From NCBI GenBank assembly GCA_947561395.2, contig OX387182.1, positions 38,495,949 to 38,559,948 of the forward strand: a stretch of 64,000 nucleotides of DNA, read 5' to 3'. The notes below the pieces were generated by a model that did not search any database, was not told where the DNA came from, and saw nothing but the letters and a program-made list of their open reading frames with translations. This DNA comes from Buxus sempervirens. Taxonomy: Eukaryota > Streptophyta > Magnoliopsida > Buxales > Buxaceae. Below, in pieces: positions 20,651 to 31,860 of the stretch. The stretch's first letter is position 1, and every line of letters starts with the position of its first letter. Both the position numbers and the translations under genes were made by a program.

Positions 20651-21347
20651 AGTAGGTCGTCATTTCAAAGTTCCGAAACCCTGAGTAGGCCAAAACTATG
20701 TACATGGAGGTGTGGATGTCGCTCTGGCATGTTGATTAACCAATTTAAGCAATTACATGACATTGGCCTCTATGGTTTGTTTATCGATATTGGCAATTGA
20801 ATTAATTTGAGATATGTCTATTGGATTGTTATGAAAACTTGGGTTCATCGAGACGTGGTTTTATGATGATGCCGGATTTCGTAATTATTTGGGTTAGTTG
20901 ACATCGATATTATAGATTTGACTTACATGCTGGTCTTCATTAGTTATAACATCTTTGGTTACTGAATTATAGTGGGTTTAGTCTGATTAATCGTGTGAAT
21001 GCCATTGTTACCTGCTTATTATTTGATCCATGTTTCATAACTATGAAAATTGTATTTGTGTATGCATGTGCTGCTTACTGGGATATTCGTATCTCATACC
21101 GTTTTGTTTTGTTTTGTTTTCAGCTGCTTCTGGAGAGGACGATACCGGTGGGTAGTTGTTGGGTTTGTGTGAGTTAGAGTTGTATTGCTGTAATTGTTAT
21201 TTTAATTTGGGTTGTAGTGCACTATGATTATTTAGTGTTGTTCATTCATGTTTTTCCTTCACTTTGATATGTCGATCTTGTGGGAAAGCTTAACCTTTGA
21301 AGACGAGTTACGGTTTTATTTACGTAACCCGGATCTGGGGCATTACA
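20651..21347 (+). repeat. 3' part of Tekay-type 5' LTR
   Basis: Ends ...GATCTGGGGCATTACA directly before the primer site. It shares the 'gaaaccctgagtaggcc' hairpin region (20675-20700), the 'gtacatggaggtgtgga' block and the 'gggatattcgtatctca' block with the LTRs at 38410-43781 and 50932-53295. Tat-1 entered within the constant loop of one hairpin unit. Confidence 0.85.
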
Positions 21348-21349
21348 GA

Positions 21350-21361
21350 TGGTATCAGAGC
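21350..21361 (+). promoter_or_regulatory. Primer binding site, tRNA-iMet type
   Basis: TGGTATCAGAGC two bases after the LTR end at 21347. It fixes the element as plus-oriented. Confidence 0.92.
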
Positions 21362-22130
21362 AATTCAAAGTTATGAAAGGAAACATGATATAAGAATAGG
21401 AAACCCTAGGATAGCCTTGGGGTTGTGTGCATGCTAGATAGCACCAGTTATATAGGAAATTCAGGTTGAGAGTGCTCCTTCTGCGAATATAGTAGCAGCC
21501 ATTGTTGTTAAAGGTTAGTTATTAACTCCTCTTATTATACATATATCTATCTACTGTGATATGGGTTATTAATTGTGATGAATAATTTTCTTATTGACAT
21601 TGTATGATTAGAGAAGATTATTTAGATCAATTTAGGGGTAATTAGAAATTTAAAAACAAGTGGTATGGAGGCAAGTAGTGAGATGAATGCTGGAGGTTTC
21701 TAATATTATTTAATTATTAAATGCATATATCTGAAGTATGAAATTGGTTATGGTTGATTAAGCATACGAGCTATTGAATGATTAATTGGATGATGAGCCA
21801 GATGTACATAGCCATACTCTAGTAGTGTGAGGTATCGGCCAATGCTAAACACATATTGAGGTATTAAGTTTTATACAAATGGGGTATGTAATGTAATATT
21901 ATATGTATATAAGAAAATGTTGGGTGATATAGTTGGTTAATTTAAGCCAGAAGGCGATCTACATGGTTTCTTCCCTATCCTTCATATAGGTGCACATATA
22001 TGGAAATGATTGTGGTGGGAAGTCATGATATTTTCTTCTGAGTTATTTTTGTATTCAACTAGTAAGTATGAATATGGGGAATAAGAAACTATAAGTGGTT
22101 ACATTCATAAGGATTATTGAGAATGCATGG
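21362..22130 (+). other. Interior of coding-poor Tekay-type element, left part
   Basis: AT-rich, no supported reading frame and no gag motif. Ends at the CATGG target duplication (22126-22130) of element D. Confidence 0.6.
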
Positions 22131-22337
22131 TGTCAGCACCTCATTTTTGCACCCCCAGAATTGCTGGAAATGAAAAACCTAGCTGAAGGGTCAAACCTCG
22201 AAGGGGCAAAAATATCTTAATTGAATTACTTAAGATAAATGGGAAATAATAAAAATTGGAGGAGCATGATTCGTCCGAGTGGGCGGCTGAGTCACCTCAG
22301 CCGTCAACTCAAGCCAAAAGTGGAGAGAAAAAGTTCG

Positions 22338-22589
22338 CAACCGCATATGCTGTGCGGTTGACTTTTTCGGCCACCGCCCTCGCGAGCCAATCAGAGCAAG
22401 CGGCGCCGAAAATTCAACCGCACATACAGTACGGTTGCATGGTTTGTCAGTCTGCGCCTGCGCGAGTTTGTCCCCTAATCATTGCTGAAAAGACATGGCC
22501 GAACCGCACATAGCATGCGGTTCAGACCAAACCACACATACTGTGCGGTTCAGACCAAACCGCGTTATAACCGCACTGTATGTGCGGTT
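22338..22589. repeat. Palindrome array upstream of the TATA box, element D 5' LTR
   Basis: Five 21-23 nt units: 22338-22360 (CAACCGCA/TGCGGTTG), 22415-22437 (CAACCG/CGGTTG), 22501-22523 (GAACCGCA/TGCGGTTC), 22529-22551 (AACCACA/TGCGGTT) and 22569-22589 (AACCGCA/TGCGGTT). Most centres are 7 nt (tatgctg, catagca, catactg, ctgtatg). The outermost base pair switches between C-G and G-C, a paired change. Confidence 0.9.
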
Positions 22590-22603
22590 TTGCCTCTGTG
22601 TTC

Positions 22604-22611
22604 TATAAATA
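22604..22611 (+). promoter_or_regulatory. TATA box of element D 5' LTR
   Basis: TATAAATA 15 bp after the last palindrome; the same arrangement recurs in the 3' LTR at 32306-32313. Confidence 0.75.
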
Positions 22612-23393
22612 GGAAATCCGAATTGTAGGTAGGGGGTTGGTGATCCGGTGGACTGTTCCTACCCCTTCTCCCCCATTGCTCATGGTACGAGACCACCTTC
22701 CTTTGCCTCCTTAGCTCCCCGAACACCACAAAAATTCTATCCTACCCCTCCCTCCTTCATCCATCCCTCATCTAAGAACTTGACGAGGAGGAGAAGCTTG
22801 TTGTTGGTGGCCAAAGAAGATGCTCCAGTAGCCATTCTTGATTCAAGGAGGAGCCTATACATCTCAAAAAGGGTTGTAAAACCCCAAGGTATTGCTTCTT
22901 GTTGTCTTTTATTTTATATAAATGAGAATGAGCATGTTTTGAGCCAAGGCAAAAGGGGGCTGTATATATATCTTTGCTGTAATGCCTCCTATAGCATGCA
23001 TTTCGTTCACATCAAGAGGTAACCACAAGTACAGCACATTAAGCCCACTCTCTATATCATCTACATATGCACCAGATCATTCTAAGATGCATGCATAGTC
23101 TATGATCCTTTTGTTGCCTTCTTTACTTATCCTCTGCTGTCAAGAGTTTTAAAGCATCATCTCCATGCATAATCATAGCTGTTTAGTTTAGCTTGTACAT
23201 TGCTTAGAGGTTTGTTTACATCAATCGAATGTATTTGGGGATGAATGGGTGAAGGCATGCCTTTTGGGCTAAGCTGAGATATTCAAACCACTATGGGTTT
23301 GCTCAGGGACCCACAGAAGCTCACGGATGCCCTTGTAAAGAAGACCAACAAATTCTCGTGGCCTTTCTGGCTATTTTCGGATTCTCGGGCACA

Positions 23394-23469
23394 AACCGTA
23401 TACTCAGAACGGTTCAGGCAAAACCGCACTTGATCTACGGTTGCGCCTTAACCGCATAGGATATGCGGT
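23394..23469. repeat. Second palindrome array of element D LTR, 28-bp spacing
   Basis: Units at 23394-23414 (AACCGT/ACGGTT, centre ATACTCAGA), 23422-23442 (AACCG/CGGTT) and 23451-23469 (ACCGCAT/ATGCGGT), about 28 bp apart. They lie downstream of the TATA, in transcribed LTR sequence. Confidence 0.85.
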
Positions 23470-24023
23470 CAGTTCCCTGAACTCTTCAAAAATCCGATTT
23501 TTAGACCCAGATCCCTTCGACCCAACCCAAACAAAAATAACCAAATCCAATAAGGGTTACCCGATAACTCGAATTGGGCCTTGGGCTTGACTTAAGCCCA
23601 AACTTGGATCCCAATTGGCCTTCCAACAGGGCCCATACCAGACCCACCTCATTAATTGATAAAAAGATAAAATTAAATAATAGGGACCCACACCACTCAG
23701 GTGATCCCACCAGGCTTAACCGAGTGTGCATGCTGGTTTAGGAACAGGTGAGTTTAGAATTGAGTTGACTCGCAAACCAGGAAATCCAAGGGACCCGTCA
23801 AACCGACGGGGCGAACCAGGGTGTCTACGGACTTCCCGTACCGCAACCGAGAACTTACTCAGAACTCTAATAAGCCGCAGACCAGAATAATTAGGCCCGA
23901 ATAGGGGCCCCCTTTTGTGTCTGCCTGCACCTCTCAGGCAGTGGCGACTCCAAATAAGTCCCGAGGCGAGCATCACTTCGCATGCACCTCGTCGTGCGGC
24001 CCAAAAATGGGGTGCGCACAGCT

Positions 24024-24041
24024 TTGCGACTCTGCTGGGGA
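24024..24041 (+). promoter_or_regulatory. Primer binding site of element D, tRNA-Arg type, one mismatch
   Basis: TTGCGACTCTGCTGGGGA, one base off the Tat-1 site, three bases after the LTR end. Confidence 0.85.
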
Positions 24042-25859
24042 GAGATCAACCCAGTCGAACTCTAGTTAGGGAAAAGAGTCAACTCGCCTAGTTTAGTGCA
24101 CAGCACCGAACCTCAGGCACACATCATGAACTCACCACACCATGGATGTCTTACTACTTTTTATTATGAATTGCGTGGGGTGACACGCACGAGGGAGTCT
24201 GCGTGGGTGATCCGAATTGAATGAATTTATGATTGGAATTGTGAATGCTCTTCTTCACCAAAACCTAGATCTCTCTAGCAGCCACCCTTCTTAACTGTAT
24301 AAACAACTTTTGGGATGATATTAGCCTCACGCGCCTCTGGCTTGCCGGGGAAAAGCGATGGTAAAACATCCCCCCAGGTTTCTGGATCCCTATAGCACCG
24401 CTGGTTTCTTGCCGTGGTATGCGAGGGATCTTGGACCTAGCACAGACCCTTGTAGGCATTTGTCTCGGGCTGTGTACCCTTTTTCCCACCCAGCGTTCCG
24501 ACACACTTTTGTGATGAATGTGTTGTGAATGATGAAATAAGAAGATGAATAAAATCAAGTTAAAATCCAAGAGTCCATCAGGGGCAGCAACCCCCTACCC
24601 TCTTTGCATCAAATTGAGTGGACCCTAGACTTTGGGCTATCTCAGCCCTAAATTAGGAAGCCAACCTAACTTTGATTAGGGGAGCCACCCCAGATCCATG
24701 CATAGAGTCCTGCGAGCCATGGGCCTCGACCCATTGAGTCCGTTGGAAGCAATTTGAGTCCGGATTGGCCTTGTGAGCAAATGAAAGCCAGCCAGATCAG
24801 ACTATCAGACGAAAGCAGGCTAGATCAGAGCAGGGGCACAAAACCCTAGATCTAGGAATTTGGCCTACCCGCCTTGAAGCAATGTGTATCCTTCCTTTTG
24901 GCTCCCAACAGCCTTAAGGATGAAGCCTTTGCAGATTTTTATGAATAACATGTAATTTTTCACCCTCGCTGTCAAGTTGTAAATTCTTTTGGTCTGGCAC
25001 TTGAGGTTAAAGGCAGACGAAAGAACAGATGAAAGAGAAGCTGATTGGGACTCAGATGTACTTCCATACACAAGTGTGTTTAGAAGTCGTGCCCCGCGAG
25101 GCACCAACCTTTTTAGGGCTAGGCACACACCCTTTTTGGTGTAATTTTCTCATATGCAATTTTGGATATAGGCTTTTGAATGGTAATATCCTTTAGCCTT
25201 GCTTTAATTTTGTGCAAGCATCTTCATGCATCAAGTGCACACACTTCGATATCATTTACACAAACATTTTGATTAAATCATTTCCAAGAGAAATAATGCA
25301 AAAATTTCAAAATCAAAGCTACACCGGGACTTGCTCCAATTCCCTTTTCCTCAATCAGCTTCGGCTTAACCAGAAAAATCATTATCTGTGACTCAGCCCA
25401 AAGTAATAAGTGAAGGGAAATCAAGGAGAAGCCTGACCCTTGCTAATGGCCATCAGCCAAATTGAAAGGACAAATGATGAAAAGAAGAGAAACTTCCAAA
25501 TCCAAGTAAATGCCAAATATGGCAAAATGCCAATTGCTAATCTCAAATCTCAGTCAAAGCCATTTTGTGCTTCTGCAGCCATAGGAAATCATCTGGTGTT
25601 TCCAAAAACTGGGACTTCTCCCCAAGCAGGGACTTCTTCCTAAACCGGGACTAGCTCAAATTTCCTGTACCTTGATCAAATCCAAGTTAATTAAGAAAAG
25701 ATCATGAAATCGGTCGGTTGTAACCCAGCCCAAAATAATAAATTGAAAGGATCAAGAATGAGTTTAATCCTGGCTAATGGCCATCAATCAAATTGAAAAT
25801 ATAAAGAAATATAAAGAAATTCCAAATCAAAAAAGATCAAATGCGGCCAAATGCCAATT
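24042..25859 (+). other. Leader of element D
   Basis: Non-coding. Blocks at about 24160-24430 and 24690-24925 are shared with element F (57360-57610 and 57645-57880), including 'gcgtggggtgacacgcacga', 'gcttgccggggaaa' and the hairpin at 24888-24921 (ATCC...GGCT / AGCC...GGAT). A diverged duplication of about 335 bp occupies 25380-25860 ('ctaatggccatca' repeated at 25443 and 25777). No upstream ORF like that of element F is visible. Confidence 0.75.
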
Positions 25860-26850
25860 GCTGATTTGGGTTGAAACAATTTCGTGTTTCCCAAAATCTT
25901 AATCGAAGCCATTTCGCGCTTCCACTACTCTGGAACCACTTCATGTTCCCCAAATCTGAAACCATTTCGCGTTTCCCAATCCGAAGCCATTTCGTGCTTC
26001 TACTAACTCGAGGCCATTTCGTGCTTCCCTTAATCTGAAACCATTTTGTGTTTCCCCAAATTGAAGCCAATTTTGTGCTTCCGCTAATCTGAAACCATTT
26101 CGTGTTTCCAAAATTGAAACCATTTCGTGTTTCCAAATTTGAAGCCATTTCGTGCTCCCACCAAAATTGAAACCATTTCGTGTTTCCAAATCTGAAACCA
26201 TTTCGTGTTTCCTCAAATCGAAGCCATTTCATGCTTTTGCTAATTTGAAACCATTTCGTGTTTCCCAAAATCTTAGTCGAAGTCATTTCGCGCTTCCACT
26301 AAATTGAAACCATTTTGTGAAGCCATTTCGTGTTTCCCAAATCTGGAACCATTTCGTGTTTCCCAAATCTGGAACCATTTCGTGTTTCCCAAATCTGAAA
26401 CCATTTCGTGTTTCCCAAATCCGAAACCATTTCATGTTTCCGAAATCTGGAACCATTTCGTGTTTCCCAAATCTGAAACCATTTCGTGTTTCCCAAATCC
26501 GAAACCATTTCGTGTTTCCCAAATCTGGAACCATTTCGTGTTTCCCAAATCTGGAACCATTTCGTGTTTCCCAAATCTGGAACCATTTCGTGTTTCCCAA
26601 ATCTGAAACCATTTCGTGTTTCACAAATCTGGAACCCTTTCATGTTTCCCAAATCTGGAACCATTTCGTGTTTCCCAAATCCGAAACCATTTCGTGTTTC
26701 CCAAATCTGGATCCATTTCGTGTTTCCCAAATCTAGAACCATTTCGTGTTTCCCAAACCTTAAAAGCCATTTTGTGCTTCTGCTCATCTGAAAACCATTT
26801 TGTGTTTCCAGAAATCTTAGTCAAAACAGTCTTTAACCATTTTGCATTCC
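25860..26850. repeat. 26-bp satellite-like tandem repeat in element D leader
   Basis: About 35 copies of a unit with the core 'ccatttcgtgtttcccaaat', regular at 26 bp in 26325-26750 and looser on the left. Because 26 is not a multiple of three and the unit has no stop in most frames, it creates long open frames on both strands (up to about 160 codons) that I do not consider genes. One stray unit recurs at 31707-31722 near the 3' LTR. Confidence 0.93.
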
Positions 26851-27266
26851 CCAAAACCTAGTCAACTGGGACTCAATTATCGTAGTTTCCAGAAATCAAA
26901 ACCTTCGTAAGTCAACTCTTGTAGTTTCTGGAGATAAAATCCAGGGACTCTTCCCTCACCTCCAAAGTGGTGGTTAAAAAGATATCTTTTTCCATTACCT
27001 CCGAAGTGGCAGTTAAAAGCAAACCATTCTCAGGGACTCTCCCCTTGTTGTGGAAAAAAAAAAAAAGAGAGAGAGAGATCATTTTTCAGAATCCTTTCAA
27101 ATGGAAATCAACTTTTCAAGTTTCTGCATTCAATCAAACATAAAAAAAAATTAAAAAATAAAAAAAAACATTAAAAAATAAAAAAAAAGATCATGAATAA
27201 TCTGCACTGACATGCATTATATCTCAATATAATATGAATTCTTTGTATTGACTTGGCTCCCGTTTC

Positions 27267-28946
27267 ATGTCCCAAGGTTTGAAGATTGCGCCTCGCAGCC
27301 CGTACCTTTTGCGTTCCAAAAGAAGACTGCAGATGGATCCTACTGAAGGACAAGCACCACCTCCACCTCCACCCCAGGAGCAAGAGAAATTGGAAGACCA
27401 TCCAGTGATTGCTGGTCTTAACCAGCAAATGGCCAACATGACGGCCATGATGGCAGCAATGATGCAACAGATAGACAGAATCCAAGCACCACAACAACAG
27501 CTGCCAGTACCTCCACCACAGCAGCCAATACCTCCACTGCAACCACTGGTGCCACAACCACAGCAACCAGTTCCTCAACCATTGCCAATCCCTCAAGTAG
27601 AGCTACCACAAGCTCCTCTGCAGCAAAACCCGCATTTGCCCGAGCAGCCAATCCCACAACCTCCGCCAGCTCAGCCAGTACAGCAACTGCCGATTCCAGT
27701 GCCCCCTGCTATCCCACAGCAACAAGTAATGCTACAAGGAATGGGGCACGAAGAAGAAGAGTGGTACCGAGCACAAGAAGCATTGGGTGTCACAACCCAG
27801 ATGCAAGCCGATTTACAGACTCTAAAGGAACAAATACAGAATGTGAATCGAGGTCCCGTGCCAAAAGAAGCCTCACTAGACAAACTGGGATTTTTCCCTG
27901 ATTTGCAACTCCCGCCAAAATTCAAATGTCCAGACTTGGTGAAATTTGACGGAAGTGGCTGTCCACTGTCGCATCTACGAGCGTATTATGGAGATATGTG
28001 CCAGTATGCATACGATGAAAGGATCATGATTCAATTCTTCCAACGCTCATTGACGGGGTCGGCACAGAAGTGGTTTGCTAGTCTTGATAGGAGCCGAATC
28101 AAGACTTGGGATGACCTGGCAAGCACCTTCCTCGAGCATTTTAAATTTAACACCGAGGTCTTGCCCACTCGGATGGAATTGCAGAAAATGTCCAAGAAAA
28201 GTACTGAATCCATCCGTGAGTATGCTAAGAGGTGGCGGGAAATGGCTGCGATGGTTCAACCGCCCATGCTGGAAAAAGAGATGGTGACACTGTTCATCTT
28301 GACGCTGGAGCAGCCATACTATACACTACTACTAGGGCAGTTTGCTGCGAGTTTCGCAGACCTTGTTGTAGTGGCAGACAGAATAGAGGATGGAGTGAAA
28401 TCTGGCAAGGTGGCAGGTTTTGCAACAGAGCCGACAATGCAGAGAAGAAACCCTAATGTTGGAAGGGGCATGGACAGGAAGAAAGAAGACGAGACCATCA
28501 ACTACGTCCAGCCGAACAAACCCTTCCACTTCCCAACACCAGACAGGAAGGAAAACCAAAACAGTGGCCAGGGAGCACAGTTCACAGGACGGCCGAGGTG
28601 GACAAAAGAAGAATTTCAAGCAAGGTTGAACAGGGTGTTCACACCCCTGCCTTATTCATTGTCAGAATTATTGCCAACCCTATTGAACAAGGGGTATTTA
28701 CAGAGAAAGCAGCCGGTCCAACAACCATCCAACAGTCGTTCCTACAACCCCAATGACTACTGCGATTACCACATGGGAGCCCCTGGACATCATACCAATC
28801 GCTGCTGGGAACTGAAGCACGATGTCCAAGACTTGATCGATAACAAGCGAATCTCGGTCGATCCCCCAGTATCGACCCCTCCTGCGGCCACTGCCGCGAA
28901 TCCTCTCCCTAACCACAATCAGGCGTCTTCAAGTGGCACTGACTGA
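27267..28946 (+). CDS. Gag polyprotein of element D (intact, 559 aa)
   Basis: Tat/Ogre-type Gag, expected to assemble the cytoplasmic particle and bind element RNA. Start at 27267; its N-terminus MSQGLKIAPRSPYLLRSKRR is conserved in element F (RSPYLLRSRRRL), which supports it. Order: basic N-terminus; Pro/Gln-rich region (residues about 25-150); linker with EEEEWYRAQEALG; retrotransposon gag domain (about 205-380) with FKCPDLVKFDGSGCPLSHLR, FFQRSLTGSAQKWFASLDRS, WDDLASTFLEHFKFNTE, ESIREYAKRWREMAA and ADRIEDGVKSGK; basic/polar linker; VFTPLPYSLSELLPTLL; and a zinc-knuckle-like CDYHMGAPGHHTNRCW near 505-520. It stops at SSSGTD with no protease fused. It is the only clearly full-length protein in the window and could serve pol-bearing relatives as well as D itself. 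Confidence 0.95.
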   Translation: MSQGLKIAPRSPYLLRSKRRLQMDPTEGQAPPPPPPQEQEKLEDHPVIAGLNQQMANMTAMMAAMMQQIDRIQAPQQQLPVPPPQQPIPPLQPLVPQPQQPVPQPLPIPQVELPQAPLQQNPHLPEQPIPQPPPAQPVQQLPIPVPPAIPQQQVMLQGMGHEEEEWYRAQEALGVTTQMQADLQTLKEQIQNVNRGPVPKEASLDKLGFFPDLQLPPKFKCPDLVKFDGSGCPLSHLRAYYGDMCQYAYDERIMIQFFQRSLTGSAQKWFASLDRSRIKTWDDLASTFLEHFKFNTEVLPTRMELQKMSKKSTESIREYAKRWREMAAMVQPPMLEKEMVTLFILTLEQPYYTLLLGQFAASFADLVVVADRIEDGVKSGKVAGFATEPTMQRRNPNVGRGMDRKKEDETINYVQPNKPFHFPTPDRKENQNSGQGAQFTGRPRWTKEEFQARLNRVFTPLPYSLSELLPTLLNKGYLQRKQPVQQPSNSRSYNPNDYCDYHMGAPGHHTNRCWELKHDVQDLIDNKRISVDPPVSTPPAATAANPLPNHNQASSSGTD

Positions 28947-31860
28947 AAAAGTCGGTAAAATTGCAAGGCAAAGAGCAATCCTGAAATCCAAAATCTTCAC
29001 CAGGCGCAGTTCCACTCCGAGTCCACCATAACCAGGATAAGTTGAACTATACATTTTGCACCAAACATCCTTGGTAGGAGTGGTCTTTTTGTAAATGTTT
29101 TAAATGCTTTTTACTTTCATGCAAACTGTTGTAAAAAAAAAAAAAAAAAAAACCTTTTGAAAAAAAAAATGAAAGTGCTTGGTCGGTGATGACACTACTC
29201 TGAGACCGCATCTTTTTGGCAATGACCACGATCATGGAAAATGCCTAGTTGCTCAAAGGTGTCCTCAGCTAGGTGTAGTACACTGTCCTATGAGAACCTT
29301 GACTGAGCTAAAGGCAATCCTTTATGATCCATGCCTTGATTTTCCTTCCAAACCTATCCTCACACCTGGGCAAAATGATCCCTGAAAAAAAAAAAAAAAA
29401 AAAAAAGAGGAAAAAGAGAGAAAATGCCTAAACCAGCTAAAGGTCGAGGCCGGCTTTAACAGCATATCTCTAAGAAAGGATGAGAGGCCATCTTTCATGG
29501 ATCCTGAATTTTAAGATCCGCTAGTCAAAACACTTTGGGCTTGATCGTGTTATTCAAATACCCGTATTGTGTCTAGCCACCCCACACTGGGGTAAAGCTA
29601 AAAAATAAAATAAAATGGATGTATAGATTCTTGAATTAATCTACATGAACATTTCAACCAAGTGGTCACAACTTCTGCAAAAGGATGAAAGGCCATCCTT
29701 GCTTATTTGCCCAGTTTTTCAAAGTCATGTCTCTAGTCAAACCATTTGAGCCTAATTTTCTTTCTTCTAACCCACTGAGTCATGAGCCTTAAATCTGGTG
29801 CTCGGTAAAGAAGAGAAGTCATGAATGAGCAAAAACAAAGAAAAGGAAAAGAAAGCAAAAAACACACTGGGACTTGCGAATCAAAGCAAAAAAGCCAAGA
29901 TGACCCCAGAGCAAAGGAAAGAAAAAGCAAAAAAATGCTAGAAGGAAAAGCGAAGGTCACAAAAGACCTCACAAAGAAAAATGAAGGAAAGTAAAGCAGT
30001 ATTGGCGAAGCCCAAGCAGTCAAGAAAAGGGTAGAACATGACTTGACCTATTTACAAAAGACTTCGAGCCATATTCTCCTTTCTTTCATAAGCTAAAAAC
30101 CTCAGCCTTCATTTCGTCCCATTAGAAAGTCCTTTCTGATTGCAGAAAATGTGACAATGGAATTCATGCAGAACAATGACGAAGGAATCTGAAAAGAAGA
30201 GGAAGCTTTGGCAAGACACAAAATAAGACCTGAAAATAAAGAAAATAATAATTTGAGCCTTATATCCCTTCATTTCTCAGATTTAAAAACCAAGCCAATG
30301 TTTCGTCCTAATATCAAGACCTCTCTGATCTATGGGACATGATACACAAGAGTCGGCTAAAGACCCTCAAGCTGGGACAGGCACTAACCCAAGGGAAAAG
30401 AAAAAGGGAAGAGCCTCAATTGCAAAATCCTGAAACCACCCTAAAAAATTGGGTCAATGTCAAAAAAAAAAAACCAAAACTAGGGAAAGGGGAACATCCT
30501 TTGAAATGCCCCTCAACTCTTAAACCTCTGCAAATCCTCCGATGGCACGAATCAAGAATCTCGTGGGAATGTGTGCCAAGCACCCTGTCCTAAGACCCTT
30601 CGTGCTAACAAAGGCAATTTACCATGGTCATTGGTCCAGCCTTTTCTTTTTAAACCACTTGTACAAAATTAAAAAAAATAAAAACTATGGAAAAATATTT
30701 CATTTTTGATATGTGCAGTTGCACACACAATAAAAGCAAGTCATAAGTGCCTGCAGCTTGAATTTCAGATACCTCACTGCTTTATGAGAATTTTGTAGAT
30801 CCAGGCGAGGCAAAGTAACTGGAGGATGTCAAGAAGTACCTCGAAGCCAAGGGCAAAAGAAAGGCAAAACAGAGAAAAACTGGGGCAGTGATACACCTAC
30901 AGGGGAATGGCGAAGACTTCCTTTGTTCCCCAAACAGATTCTTTTCCCCAACAGAATTTTCAAGAAACCCGAAGCTACATGTCAAGACCATGCCCAATTT
31001 GAAGAGGCCGGTTTTGCGAAAAGAGAGGCATATACAAGAAGGCTCCACAGATCCTCAGCCGGAGCCCCCATAAGCATGATCAATTCACACTCTGTAAGAA
31101 GGAACTGAGCCGTGCAAGAAAGTGAAATGGCAGAGACTCTTACCAATCCCCAGTGGAGCGACCTCAAATTGGGAAGCCCCACCTCACCGAAGGAAAAAGG
31201 GGGGGATTGATAGAAGCACCCATCCCCCAGCCAAGAAAGCCATGTAAAAAAAGAAAAAAAATTGAAGGAAGAACCCAGCAAAACAGGAAGAAGAAGGCAA
31301 AGCAAAAAAGAAAAGCTGGGCAGATTGGCCTTGTTTGTAAATTTTTGATTTCCCACTTTTGTAAATAGAATAGGACAGGTGTGCGAGCTCCCTTGAGGCA
31401 CTGAGCAGCGCTGAGAGCACCTCCTCGCCAAGAGCATCTCCTCCTTCTTCCTTCCTTCCATCCAATCCCTAAAAAGAAAGCTGTCCTCAAAAGGCCCAAA
31501 TCAGAAGTCTGAAATCACCTAAAAGCTTTAGTGGAACAAACAAGAGAAAGAGAAAATTGTTGAGTGCCTTGCATCAACATCGAAGCAGGTTGGTGAGCTC
31601 AAGTCCAACCCCTTCTTTCAAAAAACTCAAGATAAATACCAAGGAGTTGCTTCAGAAAACCCGAGACTCAAGGGTAAGCAAGCTCCAAAGCCAGGAGATG
31701 GAAGCCATTTCGTGTTTCCCTCTCATTGAAAAAAAAAAAAAAAAGATCTGAAAAAGTTTAAGCTCACCAATCATGTCGACAGAAATGCTAGGCGCAAAAA
31801 CGAGGTTCTTCTTTATCTTTGCCGTTCATCCCCAAGGTGACTTCGACAAAGAGGGACTGC
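28947..31860 (+). other. Element D 3' region, non-coding
   Basis: 2.9 kb in the place of pol, with no protease, RT or integrase motifs in any frame. A-rich, with A-runs at about 29134-29152 and 29384-29406 and stretches of 'aaagcaaaa' type. A short purine-rich stretch 'acaaagaggga' (31847-31857) just before the 3' LTR is the likely polypurine tract. Confidence 0.8.

Larger units (their letters stand above)
22131..24020 (+). repeat. 5' LTR of element D (1890 bp)
   Basis: Starts TGTCAGCACCTC, ends GGGGTGCGCACA. TATA box at 22604-22611. Palindrome arrays lie on both sides of it (22338-22589 and 23394-23469). A 124-codon open frame (22648-23022) downstream of the TATA is also present in the other LTR (32350-32724), but it has no recognisable domain. 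Confidence 0.95.

Noticed and set aside
21350..21361. tRNA-Met gene remnant
   Set aside because: Only the 12-nt primer-site complement is present, directly after an LTR end; no tRNA arms.
22648..23022. 124-codon frame in element D LTR, also at 32350-32724
   Set aside because: Downstream of the TATA box and nearly identical in both LTRs, but LTR identity alone explains this. No domain or composition supports a gene; kept only as a note.
24865..25128. Minus-strand small ORF with C-terminal similarity to one at 57817-58074
   Set aside because: Similarity is confined to the conserved leader DNA block; the N-terminal halves are unrelated and the orientation is antisense to both elements.
26283..26861. 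Long open frames on both strands (up to about 160 codons)
   Set aside because: They arise from a 26-bp tandem repeat without stops; the proteins are pure repeats in every frame.
27171..27657. Minus-strand frames (Trp/Leu- and Val/Ala-rich) opposite the D gag Pro/Gln region
   Set aside because: Composition mirrors the CCA/CAG-rich coding strand; no independent support.
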